Positions 9,447 through 19,352 are shown, numbered from the stretch's first letter. The stretch: 64,000 nucleotides of DNA from Listeria immobilis (GCF_014322765.1 NZ_JAASTZ010000001.1:62001-126000); one strand, 5' to 3'. Program-made: numbers and translations. Notes: generated from the letters alone by a model not told the origin.

Positions 9447-9808
9447 GTTATTTGTTCTAACTGTTCATAATATGCGAGTTTTTTCTCGATTTTTTGAAAT
9501 GCTCGATTCATTTTTTCTTGACGGCGATACATTTCTTCCTGATGCGCCTTTAATACGGAAATTCGTTCAGAAACAGTATCATTACCACATTTTGTGAGCT
9601 CAACGATTTCTTTTTGTTTGGCAAGTGGCATCCCTGTCATACGTAAACAAGTAAGTAATTCCAACCAGTGTAAGGCATCTTGGTCGAATATTCGATTATT
9701 ATTTTTATCTCGAGCAAGAAATGGGATTAGTCCTTCTCGTTCATAATAGCGAATAGTATGTACACTTAACCCAGTGTGAGCAGCAGCTTCCTTAATTGTT
9801 TGTTGCAT
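9419..9808 (-). CDS. MerR family regulator of the adjacent aldo/keto reductase
   Basis: 129 residues from the ATG at 9806-9808, which has GAGGTG just upstream; a longer open frame exists upstream but lacks support. The N-terminus (IKEAAAHTGLSVHTIRYYEREGLIPF) is the MerR winged HTH, and the rest is a dimerisation coiled coil. No metal-binding Cys cluster is seen, so it belongs with the aldehyde/electrophile or redox MerRs (AdhR/NmlR/YraB-like) rather than the metal sensors. It is divergent from the aldo/keto reductase, whose promoter has the distorted MerR spacing. Confidence 0.9.
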   Translation of the reverse strand: MQQTIKEAAAHTGLSVHTIRYYEREGLIPFLARDKNNNRIFDQDALHWLELLTCLRMTGMPLAKQKEIVELTKCGNDTVSERISVLKAHQEEMYRRQEKMNRAFQKIEKKLAYYEQLEQITKSKEAKLT

Positions 9809-9864
9809 TAAAAGCACCTCTTTTTTATTTATCATAGCATTGCGATATATGAAATGCCAAATGT

Positions 9865-9895
9865 TTGCATTTGAGTATACTCTAAGGTGTATAGT
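9865..9895 (+). promoter_or_regulatory. MerR-type promoter of the aldo/keto reductase
   Basis: The -35 TTGCAT (9865-9870) and -10 TATAGT (9890-9895) are 19 bp apart, the over-long spacing that MerR activators untwist. A perfect palindrome GAGTATACTC (9873-9882) sits in the spacer as the expected operator. Confidence 0.85.
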
Positions 9896-9927
9896 AAACT
9901 TGTGACTATTTTTAGGAGGCGGATATT

Positions 9928-10752
9928 TTGAACTTAAAAGATACGGTAAAACTCTCAAATGGTGTAGAAATGCCACGTTTAGGCTTTGGTGTTTGGAAAG
10001 TGAAAGATGGGGATGAAGCAGTGAATTCGGTAAAATGGGCAATAGAGGCTGGCTATGTAAGTATTGATACAGCTGCTGCCTATAAAAATGAAGAAGGTGT
10101 GGGACAAGCAATCAAAGAATCAGGCGTTAACAGAGAAGATTTGTTTGTGACAACAAAACTTTGGAACGCAGAGCAAGGTTACGAATCCACATTAGCAGCA
10201 TTTGATGAAAGTTTACGCAAATTAGAACTGGATTATGTTGATTTATATTTGATTCACTGGCCCGTTAAAGGGAAATTCAAAGATACATGGCGTGCGTTTG
10301 AAAAACTTTATAATGATAAACGTGTACGTGCAATTGGTGTATGTAATTTTCACGAACATCATTTAAAAGAATTAATGGAAGATGCGGAAATTACTCCAAT
10401 GGTCAACCAAATTGAATTACATCCTGAATTAACCCAGGAACCACTTCGTAACTACTGTGCGGAACATAATATTGTTGTAGAAGCGTGGTCACCACTTGGT
10501 AACGGGAAATTACTGGATAATGCTGAAATAAAAGCAATTGCAGAAACGCATGAAAAATCAGTAGCACAAGTTATTCTTCGTTGGGACTTACAAATTGGCG
10601 TAGTGACTATTCCAAAATCAGTTCACCAGGAACGTATTGTCCAAAATGCAGATATTTTTGATTTTGAATTAACAGAAGCAGAAGTAGCGAAAATTAGCGC
10701 TTTAAACAAAGATAAAAGAACTGGTCCAGATCCAGATAATTTTAATTTTTAA
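9928..10752 (+). CDS. Aldo/keto reductase (YvgN/glyoxal reductase-like)
   Basis: A 274-residue NADPH-dependent (beta/alpha)8 reductase. The catalytic tetrad is visible: Asp and Tyr in [15 protein letters not shown], Lys in VTTKLW and His in [18 protein letters not shown] is the cofactor-binding signature, and the tail GPDPDNFNF is typical of AKR5. The family reduces reactive aldehydes such as methylglyoxal, which fits control by the divergent MerR. Translation starts at TTG 9928 with AGGAGG at 9914-9919. Confidence 0.92.
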   Translation: MNLKDTVKLSNGVEMPRLGFGVWKVKDGDEAVNSVKWAIEAGYVSIDTAAAYKNEEGVGQAIKESGVNREDLFVTTKLWNAEQGYESTLAAFDESLRKLELDYVDLYLIHWPVKGKFKDTWRAFEKLYNDKRVRAIGVCNFHEHHLKELMEDAEITPMVNQIELHPELTQEPLRNYCAEHNIVVEAWSPLGNGKLLDNAEIKAIAETHEKSVAQVILRWDLQIGVVTIPKSVHQERIVQNADIFDFELTEAEVAKISALNKDKRTGPDPDNFNF

Positions 10753-10770
10753 TTGCTAAAAATAGGTTGA

Positions 10771-10816
10771 AAAAGGGCGACAAAATCAATAACTGATTTT
10801 GTCGCCCTTTTATTAT
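10771..10816. terminator. Strong bidirectional terminator
   Basis: A perfect 18-bp stem (10771-10788 and 10794-10811) with a 5-nt loop and T-runs on both strands serves the reductase (+) and the giant LRR gene (-). Confidence 0.95.
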
Positions 10817-13800
10817 TATTTTCTACTCCCTTTTTTATTTTTACTCATTACAAATAAAATACTAGAGGCAATAAAGAGGAAGACTATCCCCATTAGGCTG
10901 TTATTTGTATCTCCAGTGTGAGGAAGAGTAATGTTTGGTTGGCCTTTTTCTGCATGGTGTTTTGGTTGGTTAGTATTACTTCCATCATTTCCCGTATTAT
11001 CAGGGGGAGTAGGTTCATCTGCTGTAATATGGACAATGACTTGAACTGGTCTAGCTACGACTCCATCGCTATTTATCGATTGCAATGTAACTGTGTAGTC
11101 TCCGGTTACAGCGAAGTTCACAACAGATTCAAAGTCGCTTGTAATTGGCGAACCATCACTTGTCGTTGCGTGAATGCTATCATAAAACTGCTGAATTGTT
11201 ATCTTACTATTTTTTTTGTAAGAAATATCGCTATCTGCTGAAATAACTGGAGCAGGTGCTTTTTCAATATGAACGATAACGAAAGCAGGATTAGCAGCAA
11301 CCCCATCTTCATTGACTGCGCGAAGTGTAACTTTGTAATCGCCGGCAACTTGGAAATTGACAACCGTATCAAAATTGCTTGTAATTACAGAACCATCGTT
11401 TGTCGTTGCATGGATGTCTTTATAAAATTGTTGACTACTCACTGTACTTTTTTCTGCATAGGATACTTTGCTATCCGCGGAAATAACTGGAGCAGGCGAT
11501 TTATCGATATGAACAATGACGGAAACAGGATTAGCGGCCACACCATCTTCATTAACAGATTGAAGTGTCACGGTATAATCGCCAGCAACTTGGAAATTAA
11601 CTACCGTATCAAAATCACTGGTAATTGGGGATCCGTCATCCGTGGTAGCATGAATATCTGAATAAAATTCTTGGCTATCAATAGTACTGTTTTTGGCGTA
11701 AGAAATGTTGCTATCCGCTGTAATAATAGGTGCCGCAGCCTTTACGATATGCACTGTTACTGAAACAGGATCAGCAGGAACCCCATCTACATTAACAGAT
11801 TGAAGTGTAACCGTGTAATCACCAGCAACTTGGAAATCGACTACAGTTGAAAAATCACTTGTTATTGAAGAGCCATCGCTAGTGGTGGCGTGGATATCTG
11901 TATAGAATTTTTCAGGCGTGATAGTACTATTTGTTGTATAAGAAATTTCACTATCCGCCGTAATTACTGGTGCTGGAGCTTTTTCAACATGTATTGTCAC
12001 TAAAACAGGCGTAGCAGAGACTCCATCTGTATTCACAGAATTCAAAGTGACCGTGTAATCTCCAGCACTGGAAAAGTCTACTACATTATCAAAATTACTG
12101 GTAATCGGTGAACCATCGTTGGTAGATGCATGGATATCAGTGTAAAATTGTTGGCTATTAATAGAGCTATTTTTTGGATAAGAAATCTCGCTATCTGCGG
12201 TAATGATAGGTGCAGGATCTTTTGCGATATGAACAGTAACACTAACGGGATTCGCAGCAACACCATCCACGTTCAAAGCATTTAAAGTAACTGTATAATC
12301 TCCAGCTGTTTCAAAATCCACTACCGTTGTAAAATCACTTGTAATCGGAGAACCATCATTAGTAGTCGCTTGAATATCGGTTAAAAACTCCGCAGAACTA
12401 ATGGTACTGTGTTTCATGTAGGTAATTTCGCTATTGGCAGTAATAATTGGTGCAGGTGCTTTTTCAACTGTCACAGTGACCGTTACTGGATTCGCAGCGA
12501 CGCCATCTGAGTTCACAGAATTCAAAGTGACCGTGTAATCTCCAGCACTGGAAAAGTCTACTACATTATCAAAATCACTGGTAATCGGTGAACCATCGTT
12601 GGTAGATGCATGGATATCAGTATAAAATTGTTGGCTATTTATAGAGCTATTTTTTGGATAAGAAATCTCGCTATCTGCGGTAATGATTGGTGCTGGATCT
12701 TTATCAATGTGGACAACGACTGTTACTGGATTCGCAGCGACCCCATCTGAGTTCACAGAATTCAAAGTCACATTGTAATCTCCAGCTGTAGTAAAGTCTG
12801 TAGCAGTATCAAAATCACTGGTAATAGCTGATCCATCACTAGTAGATGCATGGATATCGGTGTAAAATTGTTGGCTATTTATAGAGCTGTTTTTTGGATA
12901 AGAAATCTCGCTATCTGCGGTAATGATTGGTGCAGGATCTTTTGCGATATGAACAGTAACACTAACGGGATTCGCAGCAACACCATCCACGTTCAAAGCA
13001 TTTAAAGTAACTGTATAATCTCCAGCTGTTTCAAAATCCACTACCGTTGTAAAATCACTTGTAATCGGAGAACCATCATTAGTAGTCGCTTGAATATCGG
13101 TTAAAAACTCCGCGGAACTAATGGTACTGTGTTTCATGTAGGTAATTTCGCTATTGGCAGTAATAATTGGCGCAGGTGCTTTTTCAACTGTCACAGTGAC
13201 CGTTACTGGATCAGCAGCGACGCCATCCGAGTTCACTGCATTTAAAGTAACGGTGTAGTTTCCTGCTGTTGAAAAATCCACTACAGTTTCAAAATTGCTT
13301 GAGATAGAAGAGCCATCGCTGGTCGTTGCTTGAATATCGGTTAGAAATTCTGCTTCTGTAATTTCCGAAAATTTTGGATAAGAAATACTGTCATCAGCAG
13401 TAATTACTGGTGCTAATGAAACTGTAATTGGTTGAGTAACTGTGCCTGAAAATGTTCCTGATGCAGAGGAGTACTTAACCGGCTCACTAAAATTATAAGA
13501 CACATTGGATAAATTTTTAATATTGTCGTACTCCCAATTAACATTACCATCTTGATATTCACCGTTATTCGAGATAGTTGTTGGGGTAGAAATAACACCA
13601 TTGTTACTAATTTCATTAGCAATGGATAAATTCCCAGTTACAATTTTATTTGGTAATGATATTGTTTGATTAGTAGCAAATAAAGTTGTAAGAGAGGGGG
13701 CTTCTGTTTCTATGTTTGTTGGTAAAACTCCAAGCAGATTATTATTAACTTGGAGGTTGCTTAACGTAGGAAGATTCACCAAATTACTAATATCTGCTAT

Positions 13801-15777
13801 ATTATTGGAATCTAGATTTATAGAATTTAAAATTCCCATGTCTTGTATATTAACATTTGTGAGGCTGTTTTCACTAAGATTGACTAGGGAAACTTTTGGA
13901 AGTGAAGTTAAATTAACTGCAGAAAGTTGATCAGAATAGCCAGCAAAATTAATCCCACTAGAAGTATTATTGCCGGCAGTAGTTAAGTTTGGCAGATTAG
14001 AAAGTGTTAATTCCTCCAAAAGTGAATTATCGCTGCTATTAAGCGTTAAAAGGACTGTAACAAGATTGGGTTGATCTGCCATAGTTATTTTTGTAATCGT
14101 TGGCATATATCTTAGGTACAATGCAGTCAAATTAGGCAAGTCATTATCAGCATCTAAAACAAAGCTAGTTAACTTGTTGGAATCTAGTTCTAACGTTTGT
14201 AAGGCATCCAACTGTGTGATGTTTGCTATTCCAGTGTTAGTTAGTTGATTAGAAGTTGCATCCAGGTGATTTAAAACAGGTAAGTTGGCCAATTTTGTGA
14301 TATCACTTAACTCATTAGATTTTAAATCTAGATAAGACAGTGCAGCCATGTTTTGCACATCTATATCGTTTATCCAATTACTATCTAAATCCGCAGTCTG
14401 GATTTCTGGAAGTGCATTTAGTTTGACCGTACGAAGAACATCCGAATAGCCAGAGAAATTAATCGTATTAGAAGTACCAGCTCCAGCACTAGTTAATGCA
14501 GGAAGATTTGACAGCGTCAGCTCTTCCAAAAGGGAAGTTTGATTGCTGTTGAGAGTCGTATAAATGATGACTAATTTTGGTTGATCTTCAATGTGTAGTT
14601 TAGTAATTGTTGGATTGTATCTTAAGGATAAATTACTTAAATTAGGTAAGTCATTATTCGCATCTAATTCAAAACTGTTGAGCGAATTAGTATCTAAATT
14701 GAGGACTTGTAAAGAGTTTAATTGGAATAATCCTGACACACCCGTTGTTGTTAATTGATTAGAACTTAAATCTAGAGTGGTTAGTACAGGAAGATTTATC
14801 AGTTTACTTGCGTCTGTTAATTTATTCCCATGCAAATCGATATAATTTAATACAGCCATATTTTGAATATCTGCATCCGCAATAAGGTTACTATCAAAGT
14901 CAATGGTTGTTATTTTAGGTAGTGATGCTAGTTTGATGGTAGTGAGGGCCGTAGAATAATTAGAAAAATTAACCGTATTGGAAGAATTTTTTCCAGCAGT
15001 AGTTAGTAAAGGAAGATTGGAAAGAGTCAATTCTTCTAAAAGGGATGTTTGCCCGACGTCAATGGTTGTATTAATGTTGGTTAGATTCGGTAAGTCCTCG
15101 ATAGTTAAGCTGGTTATTGATGGATTATTCGATAAGTTGAGTGTGCTTAGGTTAGCTATATTTTGCCCACTAGTAATACTTATGGTATTAAGTAAATTAT
15201 CAGATACATCAAGGGTGGTTAAAGCAGAGAGATTAGTAATTGGCGCAATACTTGTAAGTTGATTCTGACTTAAATTAATTGAAGTAAGATTGGTTAACTC
15301 ACCTATTCCAGTTGCATCGGCAATATTTTTTGCAGAGGCGTTCAAAGTAGTTACAGAATCAAGCTGATTTTGTGTAACCACTTGAGATGTATCATCGCTT
15401 CCAGTTATTTGCAGGGCAATGACCTTAGCAAGATTTTCATCTGGGAATGTTTGTAAATAAGTGTCACCAGCTGCAAAAACTTGAGCTGTAGGAGCTTTTT
15501 CTTTAACATTCGTGGTATTTGGATTGTAGGACTTTTCTTTTTGAGCGGAAGTAGTTTCTTCAGTGGGTGTAACGATAGAATCTGTGTTTTCCTCTTTTAG
15601 TGTGTCAGGGTTAGTCGCTTCCTTTTCACCTATCTTAGTTTCTGGTGCCATTTTTTCTTCTATACTATTAGGGGGAACTTCTTCGGTAGTAGTTTCTGCA
15701 TAAACAGTCGCAGGGATAGGGATAATTGCACTAAAAACAAGGGATATTATCACAACAGATAAATAGAGTTTTTTCAT
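10816..15777 (-). CDS. Giant internalin-like LPXTG surface protein (LRR plus ten 80-residue repeats)
   Basis: 1653 residues. Residues 1-27 are a signal peptide; a Glu/Thr-rich linker leads to an internalin cap (FPDENLAKVIALQ) and a long LRR solenoid (about 130-690). An LRR-adjacent Ig-like segment (about 690-780) follows, then ten tandem 80-residue Ig-like repeats (about 787-1587), each with ...TADSEISY... and ...DYTVTL.SVN.DGVAA.PV. A proline-rich linker precedes LPHTG (1618-1622), a membrane helix and a basic tail. This is the layout of a sortase-anchored adhesin held away from the wall by a repeat stalk; the receptor is unknown. The start has AGGAG upstream on the minus strand. Gene-internal duplications make it likely to vary between strains. 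Confidence 0.92.
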   Translation of the reverse strand: MKKLYLSVVIISLVFSAIIPIPATVYAETTTEEVPPNSIEEKMAPETKIGEKEATNPDTLKEENTDSIVTPTEETTSAQKEKSYNPNTTNVKEKAPTAQVFAAGDTYLQTFPDENLAKVIALQITGSDDTSQVVTQNQLDSVTTLNASAKNIADATGIGELTNLTSINLSQNQLTSIAPITNLSALTTLDVSDNLLNTISITSGQNIANLSTLNLSNNPSITSLTIEDLPNLTNINTTIDVGQTSLLEELTLSNLPLLTTAGKNSSNTVNFSNYSTALTTIKLASLPKITTIDFDSNLIADADIQNMAVLNYIDLHGNKLTDASKLINLPVLTTLDLSSNQLTTTGVSGLFQLNSLQVLNLDTNSLNSFELDANNDLPNLSNLSLRYNPTITKLHIEDQPKLVIIYTTLNSNQTSLLEELTLSNLPALTSAGAGTSNTINFSGYSDVLRTVKLNALPEIQTADLDSNWINDIDVQNMAALSYLDLKSNELSDITKLANLPVLNHLDATSNQLTNTGIANITQLDALQTLELDSNKLTSFVLDADNDLPNLTALYLRYMPTITKITMADQPNLVTVLLTLNSSDNSLLEELTLSNLPNLTTAGNNTSSGINFAGYSDQLSAVNLTSLPKVSLVNLSENSLTNVNIQDMGILNSINLDSNNIADISNLVNLPTLSNLQVNNNLLGVLPTNIETEAPSLTTLFATNQTISLPNKIVTGNLSIANEISNNGVISTPTTISNNGEYQDGNVNWEYDNIKNLSNVSYNFSEPVKYSSASGTFSGTVTQPITVSLAPVITADDSISYPKFSEITEAEFLTDIQATTSDGSSISSNFETVVDFSTAGNYTVTLNAVNSDGVAADPVTVTVTVEKAPAPIITANSEITYMKHSTISSAEFLTDIQATTNDGSPITSDFTTVVDFETAGDYTVTLNALNVDGVAANPVSVTVHIAKDPAPIITADSEISYPKNSSINSQQFYTDIHASTSDGSAITSDFDTATDFTTAGDYNVTLNSVNSDGVAANPVTVVVHIDKDPAPIITADSEISYPKNSSINSQQFYTDIHASTNDGSPITSDFDNVVDFSSAGDYTVTLNSVNSDGVAANPVTVTVTVEKAPAPIITANSEITYMKHSTISSAEFLTDIQATTNDGSPITSDFTTVVDFETAGDYTVTLNALNVDGVAANPVSVTVHIAKDPAPIITADSEISYPKNSSINSQQFYTDIHASTNDGSPITSNFDNVVDFSSAGDYTVTLNSVNTDGVSATPVLVTIHVEKAPAPVITADSEISYTTNSTITPEKFYTDIHATTSDGSSITSDFSTVVDFQVAGDYTVTLQSVNVDGVPADPVSVTVHIVKAAAPIITADSNISYAKNSTIDSQEFYSDIHATTDDGSPITSDFDTVVNFQVAGDYTVTLQSVNEDGVAANPVSVIVHIDKSPAPVISADSKVSYAEKSTVSSQQFYKDIHATTNDGSVITSNFDTVVNFQVAGDYKVTLRAVNEDGVAANPAFVIVHIEKAPAPVISADSDISYKKNSKITIQQFYDSIHATTSDGSPITSDFESVVNFAVTGDYTVTLQSINSDGVVARPVQVIVHITADEPTPPDNTGNDGSNTNQPKHHAEKGQPNITLPHTGDTNNSLMGIVFLFIASSILFVMSKNKKGSRK
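11010..13420 (-). repeat. Ten tandem 240-bp repeats in the surface protein gene
   Basis: The period is exactly 240 bp: equivalent positions recur at 11221, 11461, 11701 and so on to 13381. Units 2 and 5 counted from the N-terminal side (around 12241-12480 and 12961-13200) differ at only a few bases across about 380 bp, showing a recent 720-bp (three-unit) duplication or gene conversion. Outer units are more diverged. Confidence 0.95.
13690..15045 (-). repeat. Threefold 510-bp super-repeat within the LRR region
   Basis: A block starting SLLEELTLSNLP recurs at 15031, 14521 and 14011 (510-bp, 170-residue steps), each time followed by the same order of LRRs (QNMA.L, NLPVL, SNQLT, DLPNL). The third copy is incomplete. 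The LRR domain therefore grew by duplicating a block of about seven LRRs, not single repeats. Confidence 0.85.
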
Positions 15778-15869
15778 TAATACAGCTCCTTGGATGTGGG
15801 ATTTTTAGAATTTATCGGGTGCTACTATGTACTGTTAGAAAGTAGGGATAGATTCATTCTTATATACTA

Positions 15870-15894
15870 TTTCCCGAATATGCCAAAAACAAAC
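15870..15894 (-). promoter_or_regulatory. Candidate sigma-B promoter of the giant LRR gene
   Basis: On the minus strand GTTTGT (15889-15894) and GGGAAA (15870-15875) are 13 bp apart, close to the Listeria sigma-B consensus GTTT-N12-15-GGGWAW, and about 95 bp before the start codon. A sigma-A alternative, TTGGCA-16-TATAAG, overlaps it. Confidence 0.5.
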
Positions 15895-15914
15895 AGATTT
15901 GTGTAATATACTTG

Positions 15915-16142
15915 TTAGTGATATATGGAGAGTAAAGAACTCCTTCTAGAACGTAACGCCATTAAAATGAAAACGAATAAAACAATTATAATAAACCATG
16001 GAACAGACTGGTCTATTAAAATGACAGCTAGAACTACTTGATAATCTATGATTTTAAGCATAAGGTATCTTAGAAATCTCTGAAAATACTTATTTTTCTT
16101 TAGTGGCATTTTTGCTAACTTACTTTCTTTAGTTAAATTCAC
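15915..16142 (-). CDS. Possible small membrane protein
   Basis: A 75-codon frame from GTG 16140-16142 has a basic N-terminus and one or two hydrophobic helices (VVLAVILI, FIIIVLFVFILMAL) followed by RSRRSS. No good ribosome site is present and I recognise no family. It could be the remnant of a longer membrane protein. Confidence 0.25.
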   Translation of the reverse strand: MNLTKESKLAKMPLKKNKYFQRFLRYLMLKIIDYQVVLAVILIDQSVPWFIIIVLFVFILMALRSRRSSLLSIYH

Positions 16143-16489
16143 TATATGAAATGGGACAGATGCAAGGATAAGACGAGTTATATTTTCAAAGAAGGTATTT
16201 TAACTATTGAATTTAAAACGTAAAAATATAGAAGGAAAAGTGGCATGTAATATTATAATACCACACCAGTCGACCTTTAAAAATCCATTCGTAGTACTGA
16301 TTTTGTTGGAATTGTGATGGAAAAGTGAACAACTTTTATTTCCCATTTTTCTTTTGTTTTAATAAAATTCTATCTAAATTATTTATAAAAAATTAAAGCG
16401 ATGTAGATAAGCAAAATCTCCGCATTACATAAGTTATTGTGTCATGTATTGTAGTTTGTTGGAAAGCCATTCTCAGATAGAGATTTTGG
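16143..16489. other. Intergenic region without a recognisable gene
   Basis: AT-rich sequence with stops in every frame. No strong promoter pair or terminator hairpin is seen before the Cna_B gene. Confidence 0.4.
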
Positions 16490-18301
16490 ATGTATTCTAA
16501 TGTAGAACATTACTCAAATATTCTCTGGGAGGCAATCGACATAGGGCTGAAAAAAGGGTTAAAATTAATGACTATCTTTACACTTATTTTTACATTAACT
16601 ACTCCATTTTTTCATGGAGGAACAAAAGCAAAAGCTACCGAACTAATGAATGTGATTGATTCAGTACAAGTAACACATACAGATGGTTCGAAAACAGGTA
16701 ATTATGATTTTTATGAATCATTTACGACAAATTTTACTTGGTCAGCAAAATCGAATAATTTGAAAAGTGGAGATACATTTACAGTAGTATTTGGTAGTAA
16801 TATCCACTTAGCAAATAATCTAACGTTTCCGTTGGTGACGGAAGATAATCAAGTTGCAGGGGAAGCAGTTGTCAATGTAGCAACGCGAACAATGACAGTA
16901 ACGTTCAATAGTTATGTTGAAGGAAGAGCGAATGTGAGAGGTACCATTCAGCTACTGGATACTTTTGAAATTAGGACTATCACAAGCGAAACCGTAGTTC
17001 CACTTGAATATACCTTTAATGGATCTACGACAACAATAGATGTAGATGTCAATCCAACACCAGTAGTTAATCCAGATGAAATTTTAATTAAAGGTGGGGC
17101 AATTTCAAAAGACGATCCAAGTGTTATTAATTGGAACTCACGGATAAATTTTGCTAATGAGCCGATTAATAACGCAATAATAGTAGATTCACTTGGACCA
17201 GGGCAAGAGTTTATCCAAGACAGTGTGGTACTCACTAAACAAGCTTTCGATGCTTACGGAGTTGATATTCCGCCATCATCAGTTGTGCCTACATCGGATT
17301 ACACGTTAACATTTGATAGCCCAACGAAAATGACATTAGACTTGGGGAATATTACTCAAAGTTATCGATTAACATATCAAACAAAAATCACAGATACTTC
17401 GCTGGATGTCTACACAAATAACATTGTCATTTCAGGTGACAATATTCAGCCTTACTCCATAGATGTCGAAAGCGAAACATCGAGCGGCAGTGGAACAGCG
17501 GGTGGAGATTTTGGCTCGTTTGAATTAATAAAAGTGGATAAAAATAATCATACCGTTAATTTGGCGGATGCTGAATTTACTCTCAAGTCAGATGTTACAG
17601 GTACTATCTATAATTTGACAACGAATACATCTGGTAAAGCATCATTAGATAACTTACCGCTGGGAGACTATACTTTAACAGAAACGAAAGCTCCAGCAGG
17701 ATACCAACTTGATAGTAATCCAGTAAAAGTAACAATCAACGGTACTAGTAAAGCAAGCTATACTTTCGAAAACGAACAACTGCCACCTATGAATGGAGCT
17801 GTTGAAGTCACAAAAGTAGATAGTACAGATGCAACCATTTATTTAGCAGATGCTGAATTTAATTTAGTAGATGAGAATAATAATGTAGTGCAAACGGTCA
17901 CAACCAATAAAGCTGGAAAAGCAGATTTAAGTAATCTTACACCAGGAGAATACCAACTAATTGAAACAAAAGCACCAGCAGGATACGAAATAGACTTAAC
18001 ACCGATTCCAGTAAGTGTGAAAGCAGACGAAACAACCAATATCACAGTGGGAAATGTAAAAACACCACCGGCGCCAGTTCCACAAGCGCCACAACCTCCA
18101 GTGACACCAACAGAACCTAGCAAACCAGTAACGCCAAAAAATTCAAATGAGAGCCAAATCTCTGTCAAAGAAGAAAACTAAAAATTATCCAAAAAACTAC
18201 CAAAGACAGGAGAAAAGAACCAAACATTATTTTTGGCTCTTTTAGGAGTAGGATTGCTGTTTTCTGCTTATCGATTAATGAAAACTACTAAAGCTAATTA
18301 A
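16490..18301 (+). pseudogene. Cna_B-type surface adhesin with a stop codon just before LPKTG
   Basis: The frame 16490-18181 encodes 563 residues: signal peptide (GLKLMTIFTLIFTL...KAKA), an N-terminal adhesin region (about 50-335) and two Cna_B/SpaA-like domains (about 341-430 and 436-525), each ending ETKAPAGY, then a Pro-rich linker. TAA at 18179-18181 ends it. The same frame then continues for 39 codons with LPKTG (18197-18211), a hydrophobic helix and a Lys tail to TAA 18299-18301, so a single nonsense change removed the sorting signal. The product, if made, would be secreted rather than anchored. The start is uncertain: ATG 16490 has no clear ribosome site, while GGGAGG at 16527-16532 precedes no standard start codon; ATG 16568 would remove part of the signal peptide. 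Confidence 0.85.
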
Positions 18302-18306
18302 GCATT

Positions 18307-18343
18307 ATCCCCTTCAGTATTCCTAGCTGTAGGGGATTTTTCT
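18307..18343 (+). terminator. Terminator of the Cna_B gene
   Basis: ATCCCCTTCAG (18307-18317) pairs with CTGTAGGGGAT (18327-18337), one mismatch, followed by T residues. It lies beyond the second TAA, confirming the original gene end at 18301. Confidence 0.8.
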
Positions 18344-18383
18344 TGCCAATTTATGCTACAATAAACTAAAAAAGAGGTTGCTA

Positions 18384-19352
18384 ATGGAAAGAAGTATAAT
18401 TATTCAAAATCGCTATATTAACCAAAAATTAGCTCCAACTGAATGGCTCCAATCCCCTCAAGAAGTAGTAGCTCACTTTGGTGCGATACAAGCTCAAAAT
18501 TATGGACAGTCTCTTTGGGCAGTTGGAAGTAGATTAATCTCACCAAGCGAAACTACTGTGAAAGCTGCTATCAATGAAGGAAAAGTTATCCGCACATGGC
18601 TTCTAAGAGGTACCATTCACCTTTTTTCAGCAGACGATTATCACTGGATGATTGATTTAACGGCGCCAATGATAGATAAAATTTGCCAGCCTTATCGAAC
18701 TAAATTAGGGCTTTCCAATGAAGTTCTTCATAAAGCTAGCAAAGTAGTGGATGCCTTTGTAGCAGGTAGCCATCGAACGCGAAAAGAATTAGCTGAACAT
18801 TTGGCTGAAAACGAATTACCAAGTGCTGGAATTACTTTTGCACAGCTACTTGTTTACTTAAGCTCGCGAAAAATTATTTGTTCTGGCCCGGATGAAACTT
18901 ACCGTGACACGCGACATATTCCTGTAGTAACGAAAGTTTATACGCGCGAAGAAGCAATCAAAGAATTAGCAAAGCGTTATTTCCAAAGTCATGCACCAGC
19001 AACTTTAAGAGATTTTTGCTTTTGGTCAGGATTCACTGTGGCAGATGCAAAAATTGCTTTGGCAGATTTCGCACAATTTGAAGATTATTTTATAAATGAT
19101 TTAGTAGAAAATACAGTTTCGCTTGAAACGATACCTCTCGCTGGGTTTGATGAGTGGATTATTGGTTACAGAAATCGTTCTATTGTATTAGATGAAGAAT
19201 GGCACGAGGAGATTATCACGAAAAACGGTATTTTTAGACCGGCTATCATTACGGCTGGAAAAGTGGTTGCTAAGTGGGGAAAGCCGAAAAACCTTACTGA
19301 TATGAAAGAAGATTACTGGGGCCGTTACATCCAATTTCGTAATATGCTATAG
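18384..19352 (+). CDS. AlkZ-like winged-helix DNA glycosylase superfamily protein
   Basis: 322 residues belonging to the winged-helix DNA-binding family (HTH_42, AlkZ/YcaQ relatives). The sequence GAIQAQNYGQ near residue 35 contains the Q-x-Q motif, which in AlkZ enzymes excises alkylated or crosslinked bases. RTWLLRGTIHLFSADDY is another family hallmark, and the C-terminal beta domain (FRPAIITAGKVVAKW) is present. ATG 18384 with GAGG six bases upstream is preferred over TTG 18378. Activity on a specific lesion cannot be inferred. It lies alone upstream of mvaA on the same strand. Confidence 0.8.
   Translation: MERSIIIQNRYINQKLAPTEWLQSPQEVVAHFGAIQAQNYGQSLWAVGSRLISPSETTVKAAINEGKVIRTWLLRGTIHLFSADDYHWMIDLTAPMIDKICQPYRTKLGLSNEVLHKASKVVDAFVAGSHRTRKELAEHLAENELPSAGITFAQLLVYLSSRKIICSGPDETYRDTRHIPVVTKVYTREEAIKELAKRYFQSHAPATLRDFCFWSGFTVADAKIALADFAQFEDYFINDLVENTVSLETIPLAGFDEWIIGYRNRSIVLDEEWHEEIITKNGIFRPAIITAGKVVAKWGKPKNLTDMKEDYWGRYIQFRNML

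Noticed and set aside
11010-13420. CRISPR-like regular repeats
   Set aside because: The 240-bp units are protein-coding in one frame of a surface protein, with no short repeat-spacer pattern. No CRISPR array is seen in the window.
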